This document shows, piece by piece, positions 44,172-52,872 of a stretch of DNA of 64,000 bases. How positions within the stretch are numbered: the first letter of the stretch is position 1; each line of letters opens with the position of its first letter. The stretch is from Chthoniobacterales bacterium (GTDB lineage Bacteria; Verrucomicrobiota; Verrucomicrobiia; Chthoniobacterales; UBA10450): assembly GCA_035274845.1 (NCBI GenBank), contig DATENU010000022.1, positions 310,001 to 374,000 of the forward strand, read 5' to 3'. The notes under the pieces are model-generated. The model was given only the letters and a program-made list of their open reading frames with translations, did not search any database and was not told the origin of the DNA. Both the position numbers and the translations under genes were made by a program.

Positions 44172-46538
44172 ATGCAGAATCCGCCTAACGAATTCCCGGA
44201 CATTGTTGGCGTGGTCCCGGCAAACCCGGTCCTGGCCCGGTTCCGGCCGTTTATTCCACCCTCGGCGCGACTCCGCGAGCTCACTCCCGTGCCGGTCATC
44301 CTGGGGACGGCGCTCGGGATGCTCTTCGGCGCGTCCTCGCTTTATCTCGTCCTCAAAGTCGGGCTGACGGTGAGCGCGTCGATCCCGGTGGCCGTTCTTT
44401 CCATCACGGTTTTCCGGTTCTTCTCCTGGATATCGAAGGGCAGGCTTCGGAACGCCACCATCCTCGAGCACAACATCGTCCAGACCGCGGGATCGGCAGG
44501 CGAATCGATCGCTTTCGGGCTTGGCGTCACGATGCCCTCGATCATGATTCTCGGGTTCGATCTCGAGGTGACGCGCGTCATGCTCGTCGCCACCCTCGGC
44601 GGACTCCTCGGCGTCCTGATGATGATCCCGTTGCGACGCGCCCTGATCGTCCAGCAGCATGGATTTTTGAAATATCCCGAAGGCACCGCCTGCGCCGAGG
44701 TGTTGAAAGCGGCCGCCTCCCCCGAATCTCGCGATGCCGCCCATGCCGGCGACGCAGTGGCGCGGGCCGCGGCCGACGAAGCGGTCAGCGGCGGCAAAAC
44801 TATCATCGGCGGCTTCGCGATCGGCTTTCTCTATTACGGGCTCCAGCAAGTCTTCAAAGTCATGAAGGAAGTTCCGGAGAAGATTTTCGGAAAGCCGTAC
44901 GACGGCGCATCGATTTCTCTCGAGAATAATCCCGCTCTTCTCGGGGTCGGCTACATCATCGGCCCGCGCATTTCGGGTCTCATGATGGGTGGCGGCGTCC
45001 TTTCGTATCTGGTCCTGATTCCGGCCATCAAATATTTCGGCTCGGTCGGGAGTTTGCCGCTCGAGCCGGAGAAAACGCACAGCATCGCCGACATGTCGGT
45101 CGAGCTAATCCAGAAGCGCTACATTCTTTACATCGGCGCGGGCGCGGTCGCGGCGGCGGGCATTATCAGCCTCTTCCGGTCGATCCCTCTCATCTGGCAT
45201 GGATTGAAAGGCGGGTTGGCCGACTTGCGCCGCTCCGGCACGGCCCAAACTGATGTCCCGCGGACGGAGCGGGATCTGTCGATGAAATGGGTGGTCGGCG
45301 GCATCATCGCCCAGCTCATCGTCATCATGATCGCGCCCCAGTTGAACCTGCGCTTTAACTTGTTAGGCGCGCTCCTCATCGTTTCGTTCGGTTTTCTCTT
45401 CGTCCTGGTATCGTCGCGGCTGACTGGCGAAGTCGGCTCCTCTTCCTGCCCGACCTCCGGCATGACGATCGCGACCGTTCTCCTCACCTGCCTGGTCTTC
45501 CTCCTCATCGGTTGGACCGCGCCGCCCTATTTTGTCACCGCGCTTTCGATTGGCGGGATCGTCTGTATCGCTTCGTCGAACGGCGGAACGATTTCGCAGG
45601 ACCTTAAGACCGGTTTTCTCGTCGGTTCTACCCCCAGCGCGCAACAAATCGCGATCCTGATCGGCACGCTGGCCTCCGCCCTTATCCTCGGGCCGATCCT
45701 TTTACAGTTTAACCAATCCGCGACTGTTTATGTTCCCGTCGCCGGCAACGCTGATTTTGCCGCGCTCTCGGGCGCGCATGTCAGCCCGGCCGATTACCTG
45801 AAGGACGACCGCGGCCAGCCGAAGCGCGAACGCGTTTCGGGCGCGCAAGCTGGAAACGATTCGACCGAATATTTCGTCTATCACAAAACGGATACCGAGA
45901 ATGGGCCCGCCGGCCGGTATCTGGTGAATAACGACGGCTTCCCGGTGTATCTGGTGGACCCTGGAATCAACGGCGTTTACGAAAAGCGGCCGGACGGCTC
46001 GAGCGTCGAGAAGTTCACCGCCCCGAAGGCGACCCTCGTCTCCTACATCATCAAAGGGATCCTGGGCGGCCAGTTGCCCTGGGGCCTGGTTTTGTTAGGC
46101 GTCTTCATCGCCATTGTCCTGGAACTCTCGGGCGTCTCGGCCCTGGCGTTCGCGGTCGGCGTTTACCTCCCATTCTCCACTTCCGCGCCGGTCTTTGTCG
46201 GCGGAATGGTGCGTTGGCTGGTGGATCGTTATACGCGGAGCAAGCACGCCGGATCCGCTTTGAGCGAGGACGAACTCATCGCGGAAGGCGACAAGAGTAG
46301 CGGTGTGCTGCTTTCCTCCGGTTACATCGCCGGCGGCACCCTGGCCGGGGTGATCTTTGCTTTCATCAACATTCCCTGGAAAGAGTGGCTCGACGCGTTT
46401 CAAAAGTGGGCGGAACTGCACAACCCGTTCTTCGAAGGGCCCCAGTCCGACTTGCTCTCGATGATCCCGTTCGTCGCGCTCTGCGTCCTCCTTTATCTGG
46501 TCGGACGCGAAGTCTGGTTTGCTCCGAAACGCAGGTAA
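44172..46538 (+). CDS. OPT family oligopeptide transporter
   Basis: 788 residues, a paralogue of the preceding OPT protein. 'LYLVLKVGLTVSASIPVAVLS', 'ATILEHNIVQTAGSAGESIAFG', 'KYPEGTACAEVLKAA', 'SSSCPTSGMTIATVLL', 'SNGGTISQDLKTGFLVGSTPSAQQ' and 'LSGVSALAFAVGVYLPFSTS' match the family blocks. A soluble loop of about 90 residues ('SPADYLKDDRGQPKRERVSG' to 'KRPDGSSVEKFTAPKA') between late helices is absent from the first OPT. The ATG used here is preceded by the REP element and no ribosome-binding site is visible; the internal ATG near 'LGMLFG' would cut the first helix, so ATG 44172 is kept. Confidence 0.92.
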   Translation: MQNPPNEFPDIVGVVPANPVLARFRPFIPPSARLRELTPVPVILGTALGMLFGASSLYLVLKVGLTVSASIPVAVLSITVFRFFSWISKGRLRNATILEHNIVQTAGSAGESIAFGLGVTMPSIMILGFDLEVTRVMLVATLGGLLGVLMMIPLRRALIVQQHGFLKYPEGTACAEVLKAAASPESRDAAHAGDAVARAAADEAVSGGKTIIGGFAIGFLYYGLQQVFKVMKEVPEKIFGKPYDGASISLENNPALLGVGYIIGPRISGLMMGGGVLSYLVLIPAIKYFGSVGSLPLEPEKTHSIADMSVELIQKRYILYIGAGAVAAAGIISLFRSIPLIWHGLKGGLADLRRSGTAQTDVPRTERDLSMKWVVGGIIAQLIVIMIAPQLNLRFNLLGALLIVSFGFLFVLVSSRLTGEVGSSSCPTSGMTIATVLLTCLVFLLIGWTAPPYFVTALSIGGIVCIASSNGGTISQDLKTGFLVGSTPSAQQIAILIGTLASALILGPILLQFNQSATVYVPVAGNADFAALSGAHVSPADYLKDDRGQPKRERVSGAQAGNDSTEYFVYHKTDTENGPAGRYLVNNDGFPVYLVDPGINGVYEKRPDGSSVEKFTAPKATLVSYIIKGILGGQLPWGLVLLGVFIAIVLELSGVSALAFAVGVYLPFSTSAPVFVGGMVRWLVDRYTRSKHAGSALSEDELIAEGDKSSGVLLSSGYIAGGTLAGVIFAFINIPWKEWLDAFQKWAELHNPFFEGPQSDLLSMIPFVALCVLLYLVGREVWFAPKRR

Positions 46539-46575
46539 GATCATCGCGCTGCGATGACTCGCGAACGGCGAAGCA

Positions 46576-47388
46576 CTAGATTTGCCGCGCCGCGATCGCC
46601 ACCTGAACGGTGGCGAGAACGTTTATGAGGCAGTGCAACAACATGGTCAGCAGGGTCGAGTTGGTCATGGCCCGCGCCGTGCCGAGGAGCAGGCCCAACC
46701 CGAACGCCAGGCAAATCCAATACCAATCGAATGTTAGATAAAAGATGGTCCACAGCACTGCCGTAATAATTGCGGCGCCCTGCCAGCGCAGGCGAGAGGC
46801 GGCCAGTCCTTTAAAGATGAATCCGCGGAAGCAAACCTCTTCGAAGATCGGCTCAGCCGTTACGACGACCAGCCAAAGCATCCAGCTCGGAGAGACAGCA
46901 CCATAGGTTGCCAGCAGAAACCGCCCCACCATCGGACGGTGCAGCAACAAGGAGATCCAATCGAATAGCAAACAAAAGCCGAAGGTGATAAGACTCCAAA
47001 GCAGCACCTGTTTCAGAGGAGGCCACCTCAACGCCAGATAGTCTGTCGAGTTCGAACCCCGTTTCAGCCTCACGATACCGAGGACAAGCGACATGCCCAC
47101 AAGCAGACTCGCGAGCGTGCAGTAGGCGTGAAAGCCCCCGTCGAATCGCAGTTCTCTGACGAATGCTGATACCGCCGCTCCGTTAGGCCTCAATGAAGCA
47201 TACGCGATCATAGCAACAAACTCCGTGAGGACGAATACGACCGCGATCAAGACGCTCCAAAGCACGGTGGCGAACGGGCCCCACACCCCGAAGCGGGTTG
47301 GGTTCGCTGGCTCAGGCGGCTCAGCTACGGTTTGGGGAGCTTGAAATTCCACGGGCGGCTCGCGCCTTAGATCCGGGCCGTCTCCCAC
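46576..47388 (-). CDS. CPBP-type intramembrane protease family protein
   Basis: 270 residues from GTG 47388 with about seven membrane helices. Motif 1, EExxxR, is present as E183-E184-VCF-R188 ('FEEVCFRGFIFKGL'), and the C-terminal 'LLHCLINVL' gives H252 and N256. The middle FxxxH motif is not obvious in 'VLWTIFYLTFDWYW', where the expected His position is Phe220. Type II CAAX-protease-like proteins cleave prenylated or peptide substrates, or protect against bacteriocins. The unusual motif 2 makes activity uncertain. Its start lies inside the 3' end of the DUF1232 gene. Confidence 0.82.
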   Translation of the reverse strand: MGDGPDLRREPPVEFQAPQTVAEPPEPANPTRFGVWGPFATVLWSVLIAVVFVLTEFVAMIAYASLRPNGAAVSAFVRELRFDGGFHAYCTLASLLVGMSLVLGIVRLKRGSNSTDYLALRWPPLKQVLLWSLITFGFCLLFDWISLLLHRPMVGRFLLATYGAVSPSWMLWLVVVTAEPIFEEVCFRGFIFKGLAASRLRWQGAAIITAVLWTIFYLTFDWYWICLAFGLGLLLGTARAMTNSTLLTMLLHCLINVLATVQVAIAARQI

Positions 47389-47850
47389 GCCATAAACGTG
47401 TCGAGATCGGCTCGAACCGATTTCAGCGCGAGGCTCACCACGAACGCGTCATCGATGTGTCCGAGCACCGGTATCCAATCGGGAATGACATCGAACGGCG
47501 AAACGAAATAAAGGATTGCCGCGATAATCGTGAGCAGGTTCGTCTCGGAGACGTCCCGATATTCCGCCCGATGATAATCACGGAGCACTCGGATCATCGC
47601 CATCAAATACGGCCAGGTATCGGCAAAGGGCCCGCGGGGAATCACGTTGATCTTTCCGATCGCGTCCTCCACCAGCTGGCGCATTCGATCCGGGGTCTCG
47701 CGCGTAGTTCTCCGCATCCATCGCCGCGCGGCGAAAGGCAGGGCTTCGCGTGATCTCGTCACCCACCGTTACGACGGGCTGGCGCGCGCTCGGTTTCGCC
47801 ACGGTCTTGGCCGGGCGCCGGGCTCGGGATGCTGGCTTGGATTTTTTCAT
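47367..47850 (-). CDS. DUF1232 (YkvA-like) protein, frameshifted at a C4 run
   Basis: ATG 47850 begins 'MKKSKPASRARRPAK' and continues to 'DAENYARD'. At the GGGG run on the plus strand (47692-47695) the frame shifts. Reading three bases instead of four joins directly to 'PDRMRQLVEDAIGKI', giving the continuous family sequence 'AENYARDPDRMRQLVEDA'. The C-terminal part has the DUF1232 signature 'ILYFVSPFDVIPDWIPVLGHIDDAFVV' with a membrane-dipping helix pair. About 160 residues if repaired. Function of the family is unknown. The shift may be a sequencing error or a true inactivation. Confidence 0.78.
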
Positions 47851-47953
47851 TGGACCGTCGCGAACACTATCTCCCCGATTCCCGCATCACAACGCCAAAG
47901 CGCGGCCGGAAATTTCCTTGTCTCCACCACCGCTCTGCTTCGAACATCGGGGA

Positions 47954-48373
47954 ATGAAGATCAGGATTTTGGTTTGTCTCGGGCTCTTGCTCGGTCCACT
48001 TGCACTCATCGCGGAAGAAACAAAGCCGGCCGCCTCCGCGACGCCCTCTGCGAGTGCGCCGATGGAATTTGACTCATTCATCCTGGTTCTGCTGGTCCGT
48101 CCGGCGAACGCGCCGGAAAAGCCAAAGGCCGAATTGGACAAGCTTCAGGAGGGACACATGGCCAACATGCGACGGCTTGCGGACGAAGGAAAACTGTTCA
48201 AAGCGGGTCCGACCGAGGATTTCTCCGGGCGCAATGTCCGCGGCATCTTTATTCTGAAAACCGATTCGGTGGACCAGGCGCGCGAATGGGTCGCAACCGA
48301 CCCATCCGTGAAAGCGGGGCGGTTGACACCGGAGTTTCTGAAGTGGTTCGTGCAAAAGGGCAGTTTGAAGTAA
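47954..48373 (+). CDS. Secreted YCII-domain protein
   Basis: 139 residues from ATG 47954. Signal peptide (MKIRILVCLGLLLGPLALIA), an Ala/Ser/Pro-rich spacer, then a YCII-like ferredoxin fold ('SFILVLLVRPANAPEKPKAELDKLQ', 'HMANMRRLADEGKLFKAGP', 'GIFILKTDSVDQAREWVATDPSVKAG'). Cytoplasmic YCII proteins are putative dehydrochlorinase-like enzymes; an exported member is less usual. It is followed 13 bases later by the next gene on the same strand. Confidence 0.85.
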   Translation: MKIRILVCLGLLLGPLALIAEETKPAASATPSASAPMEFDSFILVLLVRPANAPEKPKAELDKLQEGHMANMRRLADEGKLFKAGPTEDFSGRNVRGIFILKTDSVDQAREWVATDPSVKAGRLTPEFLKWFVQKGSLK

Positions 48374-48386
48374 GCCCGGCGATCCC

Positions 48387-48863
48387 ATGAACTCGACTCC
48401 GTCCCTTCCCTCGCCCGATCGAAATGAACGCTGGAAGTTCGTCCGGGACGTCGTCGTTTTTCAGATCAAGATGCTGCTCGATAATGTCCGCGACCTCGTC
48501 CTGATGCCGGTAGCGCTCGGGGCGGCGTTGATCGATCTCATCCTCCGCGGCGAGCGCGAAGGGACGCTCTTCTACAAGGTGCTGCGCTGGGGATGGCACA
48601 GCGAGAAGGTGATCGATGTTTACAGCGCGATCGAGGACCACCCTCCGGGCGATTTCGAGGTCGGCCGCAATTACACGGTGGATGGCGTGATCGCGCGGCT
48701 GGAAGACGTGGTGGCGCGCGAAGTAGAAAAAGGCGGCACGGCGGCGAGCATCAAGAACGCGATGGATCGCGCCATCGATCAGCTTCACGCCGGCACCGGC
48801 GGCGCGCGCGACGCCGTCGTTCGCACCGCCGACAAGATTCGGGAGAAATTCGAGACTGACTGA
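48387..48863 (+). CDS. Unknown protein with one membrane-like segment
   Basis: 158 residues. A hydrophobic helix 'LVLMPVALGAALIDLIL' (about 42-58) is preceded by 'WKFVRDVVVFQIKMLLDNVRD', and a charged helical C-terminus ('VDGVIARLEDVVAREVEKGGTAASIKNAMDRAIDQL') may form a coiled coil. It begins 13 bases after the YCII gene and probably shares its transcript. I recognise no family. Confidence 0.72.
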   Translation: MNSTPSLPSPDRNERWKFVRDVVVFQIKMLLDNVRDLVLMPVALGAALIDLILRGEREGTLFYKVLRWGWHSEKVIDVYSAIEDHPPGDFEVGRNYTVDGVIARLEDVVAREVEKGGTAASIKNAMDRAIDQLHAGTGGARDAVVRTADKIREKFETD

Positions 48864-48878
48864 TTACTTCAACGGGCC

Positions 48879-49769
48879 CTAGTGCCCGTGCCCGTACGTT
48901 TTCTCTCCGGCGTTCACCTCCACGTCGAGCTTGTTCCCTGGGGGCGGCAACGGGCAGGTCGCATAGGGCGTGAAAGCGCAGGGCGGGTTCTCCGCCTTGT
49001 TGAAATCGAGCGTGACTTCTCCGTTCACCGGCTTCTCGGCGTAAAGAAATCGCCCCGACTTGTAGGTCGCGTTTTCATTCGACGCGTCGCCAAAGATGAG
49101 AAAGAGCGTCCCATCATCTTCCTCCACCGCCTGAAGCGACGAAGGCTTTCCCTTCAGCGTGAATTTCAGCGTGCCCGGGCTCTTCATCTTGAAAAAGCCG
49201 CCGAGTACATTCGGCACTTTCATTTCCCTCGCTTCCGTGCCCGGTTCGAGCCGCGCGGTCACTTTGTAACTTTCGTCCACCGGGAACCAGTTCAGTCCTT
49301 TGAAATTTCGCCGCGCCTCACTATTGCTGTCCTTCAGCCGAATCCCAAAGCGCTCCTCCCGCTTGATCAGGTAAAATGTCTGCGTTCCCGTCCGAATCTC
49401 AGTCGGCTTCCCCCTTTCGTCGGAAACCAGAGTCTGTGGTCCCGTGATGCGTTTGCCATCGGCCTGCGCCTCGACTCCCTCAGCCACCTTCAAGACGGCC
49501 GCGTCATTCTTGAACTCGATCTCTCCGAATTCGCCGGGCGGAAAGTTGTTCGTCAGACGCACATCAAACTTGTCGCCGGCGCCGACCGTGTTCACTCCCT
49601 CCTTCAGCCAAAACAGTCCCGCCACCGTCAGCCAGCCTGTCTCCGTCTTGAGCCTCGTCTCCCGGTCGCTCCGCCATTTTTCAATCTCTTTGGCGTAATC
49701 CGTCTGCGCCCACGCCGAAGTCACTGACGCAAACGCCAGCGCCATCAAAATGCCAAGATTTCGTTTCAC
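48879..49769 (-). CDS. Secreted DUF1684 protein
   Basis: 296 residues with a signal peptide (MKRNLGILMALAFASVTSAWA). DUF1684 blocks are clear: 'ETGWLTVAGLFWLKEGVNTVGAG', 'RFGIRLKDSNSEARRNFKGLNWFPVDE', 'LFLIFGDASNENATYKSGRFLYAE', and the terminal 'NPPCAFTPYATCPLPPPGNKL' with two Cys. The family is a beta-barrel of unknown function, often exported in Bacteroidota, Verrucomicrobiota and soil Actinobacteria. Convergent with the preceding gene, with 15 bases between stops. Confidence 0.9.
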   Translation of the reverse strand: MKRNLGILMALAFASVTSAWAQTDYAKEIEKWRSDRETRLKTETGWLTVAGLFWLKEGVNTVGAGDKFDVRLTNNFPPGEFGEIEFKNDAAVLKVAEGVEAQADGKRITGPQTLVSDERGKPTEIRTGTQTFYLIKREERFGIRLKDSNSEARRNFKGLNWFPVDESYKVTARLEPGTEAREMKVPNVLGGFFKMKSPGTLKFTLKGKPSSLQAVEEDDGTLFLIFGDASNENATYKSGRFLYAEKPVNGEVTLDFNKAENPPCAFTPYATCPLPPPGNKLDVEVNAGEKTYGHGH

Positions 49770-50165
49770 GGACCAAGTCTATAGCAAGATCCTGTTTCGT
49801 TCTTCTGTCTTTCAAGTGCCGGAGGCATGCCGGATTAAAGCCCGGAGCGAGCCCCGGCGAGGTCCGGGATCTCGCAGCAGAAATCCAAAGCCCCCGCGAG
49901 TTGCGACGGATGCGGATCATGTTCCGGCGCCCAATCGAACAACCGATATTCCGCCGCCCCTTCGGGGCTTTGAATCCTGGGGACAGCATGAGCCCGGCAG
50001 TTCCGCTGACGCTTCACTGCCGACTTTATTCCGCCGCCCCTTCGGGGCTAGAATTCTTGGCGATCGCCGTCCGGAGTTTCGCTCTCGCTGTACTCCCGGC
50101 CTCAATCGAACGCGTATGGTGCTTTGATCACAATCCCATTCGCGAAATCCGCGCAATCCGCGGTT
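49770..50165. other. Non-coding gap with short GC-rich repeats
   Basis: No credible gene in 396 bases. A 22-base unit, ATTCCGCCGCCCCTTCGGGG plus CT, occurs twice (49948-49969 and 50028-50049); each contains the hairpin GCCCCTTCGGGGC. A looser CCCGGAGCG.../CCGGGATCTC pair lies near 49840-49872. At 50147-50170 is a solo copy of the ATCCGCGCAATCCGCGG repeat also found at 25684-25712; it directly abuts the stop codon of the next gene. Confidence 0.65.
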
Positions 50166-50639
50166 TTATTTCCTTTCAAACGCGTTTTCCATCTTCGCCA
50201 GATCGAGCTTCACCATCTGCATTACTTCGTGCATGACCCGCTGCAAGCCGGCCGGGTCTTTCGCCCATTCGGAGAAGAATTTCGACGGCGTCACCTGCCA
50301 CGAGAGCCCGTACTTGTCCGTGAGCCAGCCGCATTGGACTTCTTCGCCGCCACCGGCCGTGAGTTTATCCCAGTAATAGTCGATCTCCTCCTGGGTATCG
50401 CAGTTGATCACAAGGGAGATCGCTTCCGTGAACTTGAACTGCGGTCCGCCGTTCAAGGCCACGAATTGCTGTCCATCCAGCTCGAAGTCCACCGTCATCA
50501 CCTGCCCTTTTCTCCCTGGCGGCTCGTCACCGTAATGCGTGATCTGTCCGAGCTTCGCATTCTTGAAGACCGACACGTAAAACCTCGCCGCCTCTTCCGC
50601 CTGCCCATCGAACCAGAGCATTGGAGTAATTCTTTGCAT
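50166..50639 (-). CDS. VOC family protein (PhnB/YjdN-like)
   Basis: 157 residues: 'MQRITPMLWFDGQAEEAARFYVSVF', 'MTVDFELDGQQFVALNGGPQFKFTEAIS' and 'DKYGLSWQVTPSKFFSEWAKD' are the signature of the '3-demethylubiquinone-9 3-methyltransferase' type of glyoxalase-fold proteins, which are not real methyltransferases. These bind a metal in a beta-alpha-beta-beta-beta fold, and their true reactions are mostly unknown. The ATG at 50639 gives the conserved start. Cytoplasmic, single-gene unit. Confidence 0.9.
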   Translation of the reverse strand: MQRITPMLWFDGQAEEAARFYVSVFKNAKLGQITHYGDEPPGRKGQVMTVDFELDGQQFVALNGGPQFKFTEAISLVINCDTQEEIDYYWDKLTAGGGEEVQCGWLTDKYGLSWQVTPSKFFSEWAKDPAGLQRVMHEVMQMVKLDLAKMENAFERK

Positions 50640-50722
50640 CGCTCACAATGTCGTCGAGGCAGGCGCCACGCAAGCCGATGGGGCGTGCGGTGCCCTCATA
50701 AATTGTCGCGAATCGCGAGTTT

Positions 50723-50766
50723 TGAAACGAACGGCCGAGCTGAAGGTGTCGAGACCGCAAGGATCC
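50723..50766 (-). pseudogene. Fragment of a Cdd1-like gene
   Basis: A 44-base stretch matches 52534-52577, within the 3' part of the intact Cdd1-like gene, with 4 mismatches. It translates in the same frame and orientation as 'DPCGLDTFSSAVRF' (intact gene: 'DPCVLDTFISAVRF'). It has no start codon and is isolated from other Cdd1 sequence. It sits on the far side of the phosphoesterase gene. Confidence 0.7.
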
Positions 50767-50880
50767 ATGTGGTTCAGTCTTATGCCCCGCTAAAGTCTGG
50801 CGGGGCTCGCACCTTGTTGTATACTGCAACCGCCCGCCTCCACCCTGACCGAACCAACTTCTTCACCCAAAGGAGAGATC

Positions 50881-52434
50881 ATGGAAAACCCCCAATCACT
50901 CTTGGAAACTTTCGAGCACGTCGTTGTCCTCATGCTCGAGAATCGCTCTTTCGACAACCTGCTCGGCTATCTTTACCAGAATGGCGTCCCGCCCGGAAAA
51001 CAGTTTGCCGGCGTCGTGGGCAACAACCTGACTAACCCAGATGAGAACGGGAATCCGGTTCCCGTCTCGACCCAAACGGACTACCACCAACCCTACCCCG
51101 ATCCGGGTGAGGAATTCGATCACGTTACCGCGCAAGTGTTCGGCGTTCCGGCCTCAGACACTCCGACTCCGACAATGCAGGGCTTCGTGCGGGACTATTT
51201 CAATACCCTGACGGCGCTGCCGAAATGGCCAGGTTCGGCCGACGCCCAGAGCAGGGAGATCATGCAATGTTTCACCCCGGATTCTCTTCCGGTGCTAAGC
51301 CAGCTGGCCCAGCAATTCGCGGTTTTCGATCATTGGTTCTGCGCCGTGCCCAGCCAGACATGGTGCAACCGGGCGTTCTGGCATGCGGCCACTTCCTGGG
51401 GCTGGGTTAACAATCCACCCGCGTACGGCGACCCTCCCTGGAACCTCGACAATTGGGCTGAATCGAGCAAGGGCGCAACGCTCTTCGATTTGCTGGAGAC
51501 GAAATTTGGAACCGGCAGCTGGCACATCTACGAGGACCTGGCGGTAGGTTTGACCAAGCTGGTTCACTGGGGAGATTTGAAAGACAAAATCGGCGAAAAC
51601 TACTTTCGTTACTTCGAAGGTGGCCAACCTTTCTTCCGGAATTTCTTCACCGATTGCGCGGCAGGTGAACTGCCGAAGTACTCATTCGTCGAACCGCATT
51701 TCATTAACTTTTTAGAGGACGTCCTGTGGCATGACGACATGCACCCCTCTTCGTTCGGCTCGGAGCTTTACTCGGATGGTGGCCCCGGCAGTGTCCTGCT
51801 CGGCGACCGGCTCGTCTGGAAGGTTTACCAGGCAATTCGCAATTCCCAAACCGCTAATGGCAACAACTGGCAGAACACTTTGCTGATCATCACCTTCGAT
51901 GAGCACGGCGGCGGCTACGATCATGTTCCCCCGCCATCAATCGCCCCACTCGACCCCTGTGGATTTAACACCGGAGCCGGAGAGGAAGGTTTCACGTTCA
52001 ATCGGTTGGGCGTTCGCGTGCCGATGGTAATGGTGTCGGCGAACATTGCGGCAAACACGATCGTGAACACTCCCATGCATCACTGCTCCTTCTTGCAGAC
52101 AATGCAACAGAGGTGGGGCCTGTCTTCGCTCGGGCCTCGTCAGGACACCGCGCCGCCCTTTACCGAAGTGTTCACTGCAACCGCACGTGACCTCAGCACA
52201 TGGCCTGATTGGACCGTTTATCCCGGACCGTCGTCAACCCTCGTTGAAGGTCTGATGGGGCAAGTCGAGCCGGGCGCTCAGCCGCTCAACGATCTGCAAA
52301 AATCAATTATTGAGGCGATTGGTAAGTTTTACGTACACGATCCGCTGTTGAGCGGCCTGTTGGTCAACAGCGCCGCGGATGCGAAGGAATTTCTTGAGAA
52401 GGTCAGGAAGCTTCGCCACCCGGGATTTTTTTGA
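50881..52434 (+). CDS. Phospholipase C/phosphoesterase family protein (PF04185 type)
   Basis: 517 residues preceded by a strong ribosome-binding site (AAAGGAGAGATC before ATG). 'FEHVVVLMLENRSFDNLLGYL' is the N-terminal metal/nucleophile block of bacterial phospholipases C and acid phosphatases. 'SQTWCNRAFWHAATSWGW', 'HDDMHPSS', 'TLLIITFDEHGGGYDHVPPP' and 'GVRVPMVMVSANI' are the remaining metal-site blocks. It would hydrolyse phosphoesters, perhaps phospholipids. No Tat or Sec signal is visible (MENPQSLLETFEH begins directly with the domain), which is unusual for this family. It lies between the intact Cdd1-like gene and the Cdd1 fragment. Confidence 0.92.
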   Translation: MENPQSLLETFEHVVVLMLENRSFDNLLGYLYQNGVPPGKQFAGVVGNNLTNPDENGNPVPVSTQTDYHQPYPDPGEEFDHVTAQVFGVPASDTPTPTMQGFVRDYFNTLTALPKWPGSADAQSREIMQCFTPDSLPVLSQLAQQFAVFDHWFCAVPSQTWCNRAFWHAATSWGWVNNPPAYGDPPWNLDNWAESSKGATLFDLLETKFGTGSWHIYEDLAVGLTKLVHWGDLKDKIGENYFRYFEGGQPFFRNFFTDCAAGELPKYSFVEPHFINFLEDVLWHDDMHPSSFGSELYSDGGPGSVLLGDRLVWKVYQAIRNSQTANGNNWQNTLLIITFDEHGGGYDHVPPPSIAPLDPCGFNTGAGEEGFTFNRLGVRVPMVMVSANIAANTIVNTPMHHCSFLQTMQQRWGLSSLGPRQDTAPPFTEVFTATARDLSTWPDWTVYPGPSSTLVEGLMGQVEPGAQPLNDLQKSIIEAIGKFYVHDPLLSGLLVNSAADAKEFLEKVRKLRHPGFF

Positions 52435-52465
52435 GGAGTGGCAGAGTCGTCACGCGCTGTCGGCT

Positions 52466-52801
52466 TCAAGCGGGAAATTTCCTTTTTCGCTCCGCGGTAT
52501 AGGACCACCACGGACGCGCGGGGGCTCCTTCCATGAAGCGAACGGCCGAGATGAAGGTGTCGAGAACGCAAGGGTCCTGCCGGGCGCGGGTTCGCTCGCA
52601 TAAGGCCTGGTAAAGAGATTGCGGGTTCTTCCCGATCAAGTCCCGCGGCTGTTTGATCCCGATCGATCGCAGATCACGGGCGATCGATGCACCGACATTG
52701 GGGATGGCTTCGAGGACTGTGGCCAGCCGCGCCTGAGTCGCCTTGCGTGTGGTCAGCCTCGATGGCTGGCGTCTCCTGGTGGGCAAGCTGGACGTGTTCA
52801 T
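52466..52801 (-). CDS. Cdd1-like helix-hairpin-helix protein
   Basis: 111 residues. 'LEAIPNVGASIARDLRSIGIKQPRDLIGKNPQSLYQALCERTRARQDPCVLDTFISAVRF' is the 'pathogenicity locus' (Cdd1) pattern: an HhH DNA-binding motif ('IPNVGASIARDLRSIG') followed by a conserved DPCVLD motif. The N-terminal extension is basic (RRRQPSRLTTRK). Family members are small proteins of unknown role, possibly DNA-binding. Convergent with the phosphoesterase gene, 31 bases apart. Confidence 0.85.
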   Translation of the reverse strand: MNTSSLPTRRRQPSRLTTRKATQARLATVLEAIPNVGASIARDLRSIGIKQPRDLIGKNPQSLYQALCERTRARQDPCVLDTFISAVRFMEGAPARPWWSYTAERKRKFPA

Positions 52802-52872
52802 CGTTAAGGTAATCCGGAAGGAGACGTTCTCATTACAACCTGGGAAGGACCAGACCGGTTTCCCCCGCGACG

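Noticed and set aside
50124..51035. 303-codon plus-strand frame overlapping the phosphoesterase start
   Set aside because: It overlaps both the VOC gene and the phosphoesterase in other frames; the phosphoesterase has a strong ribosome-binding site and conserved start.
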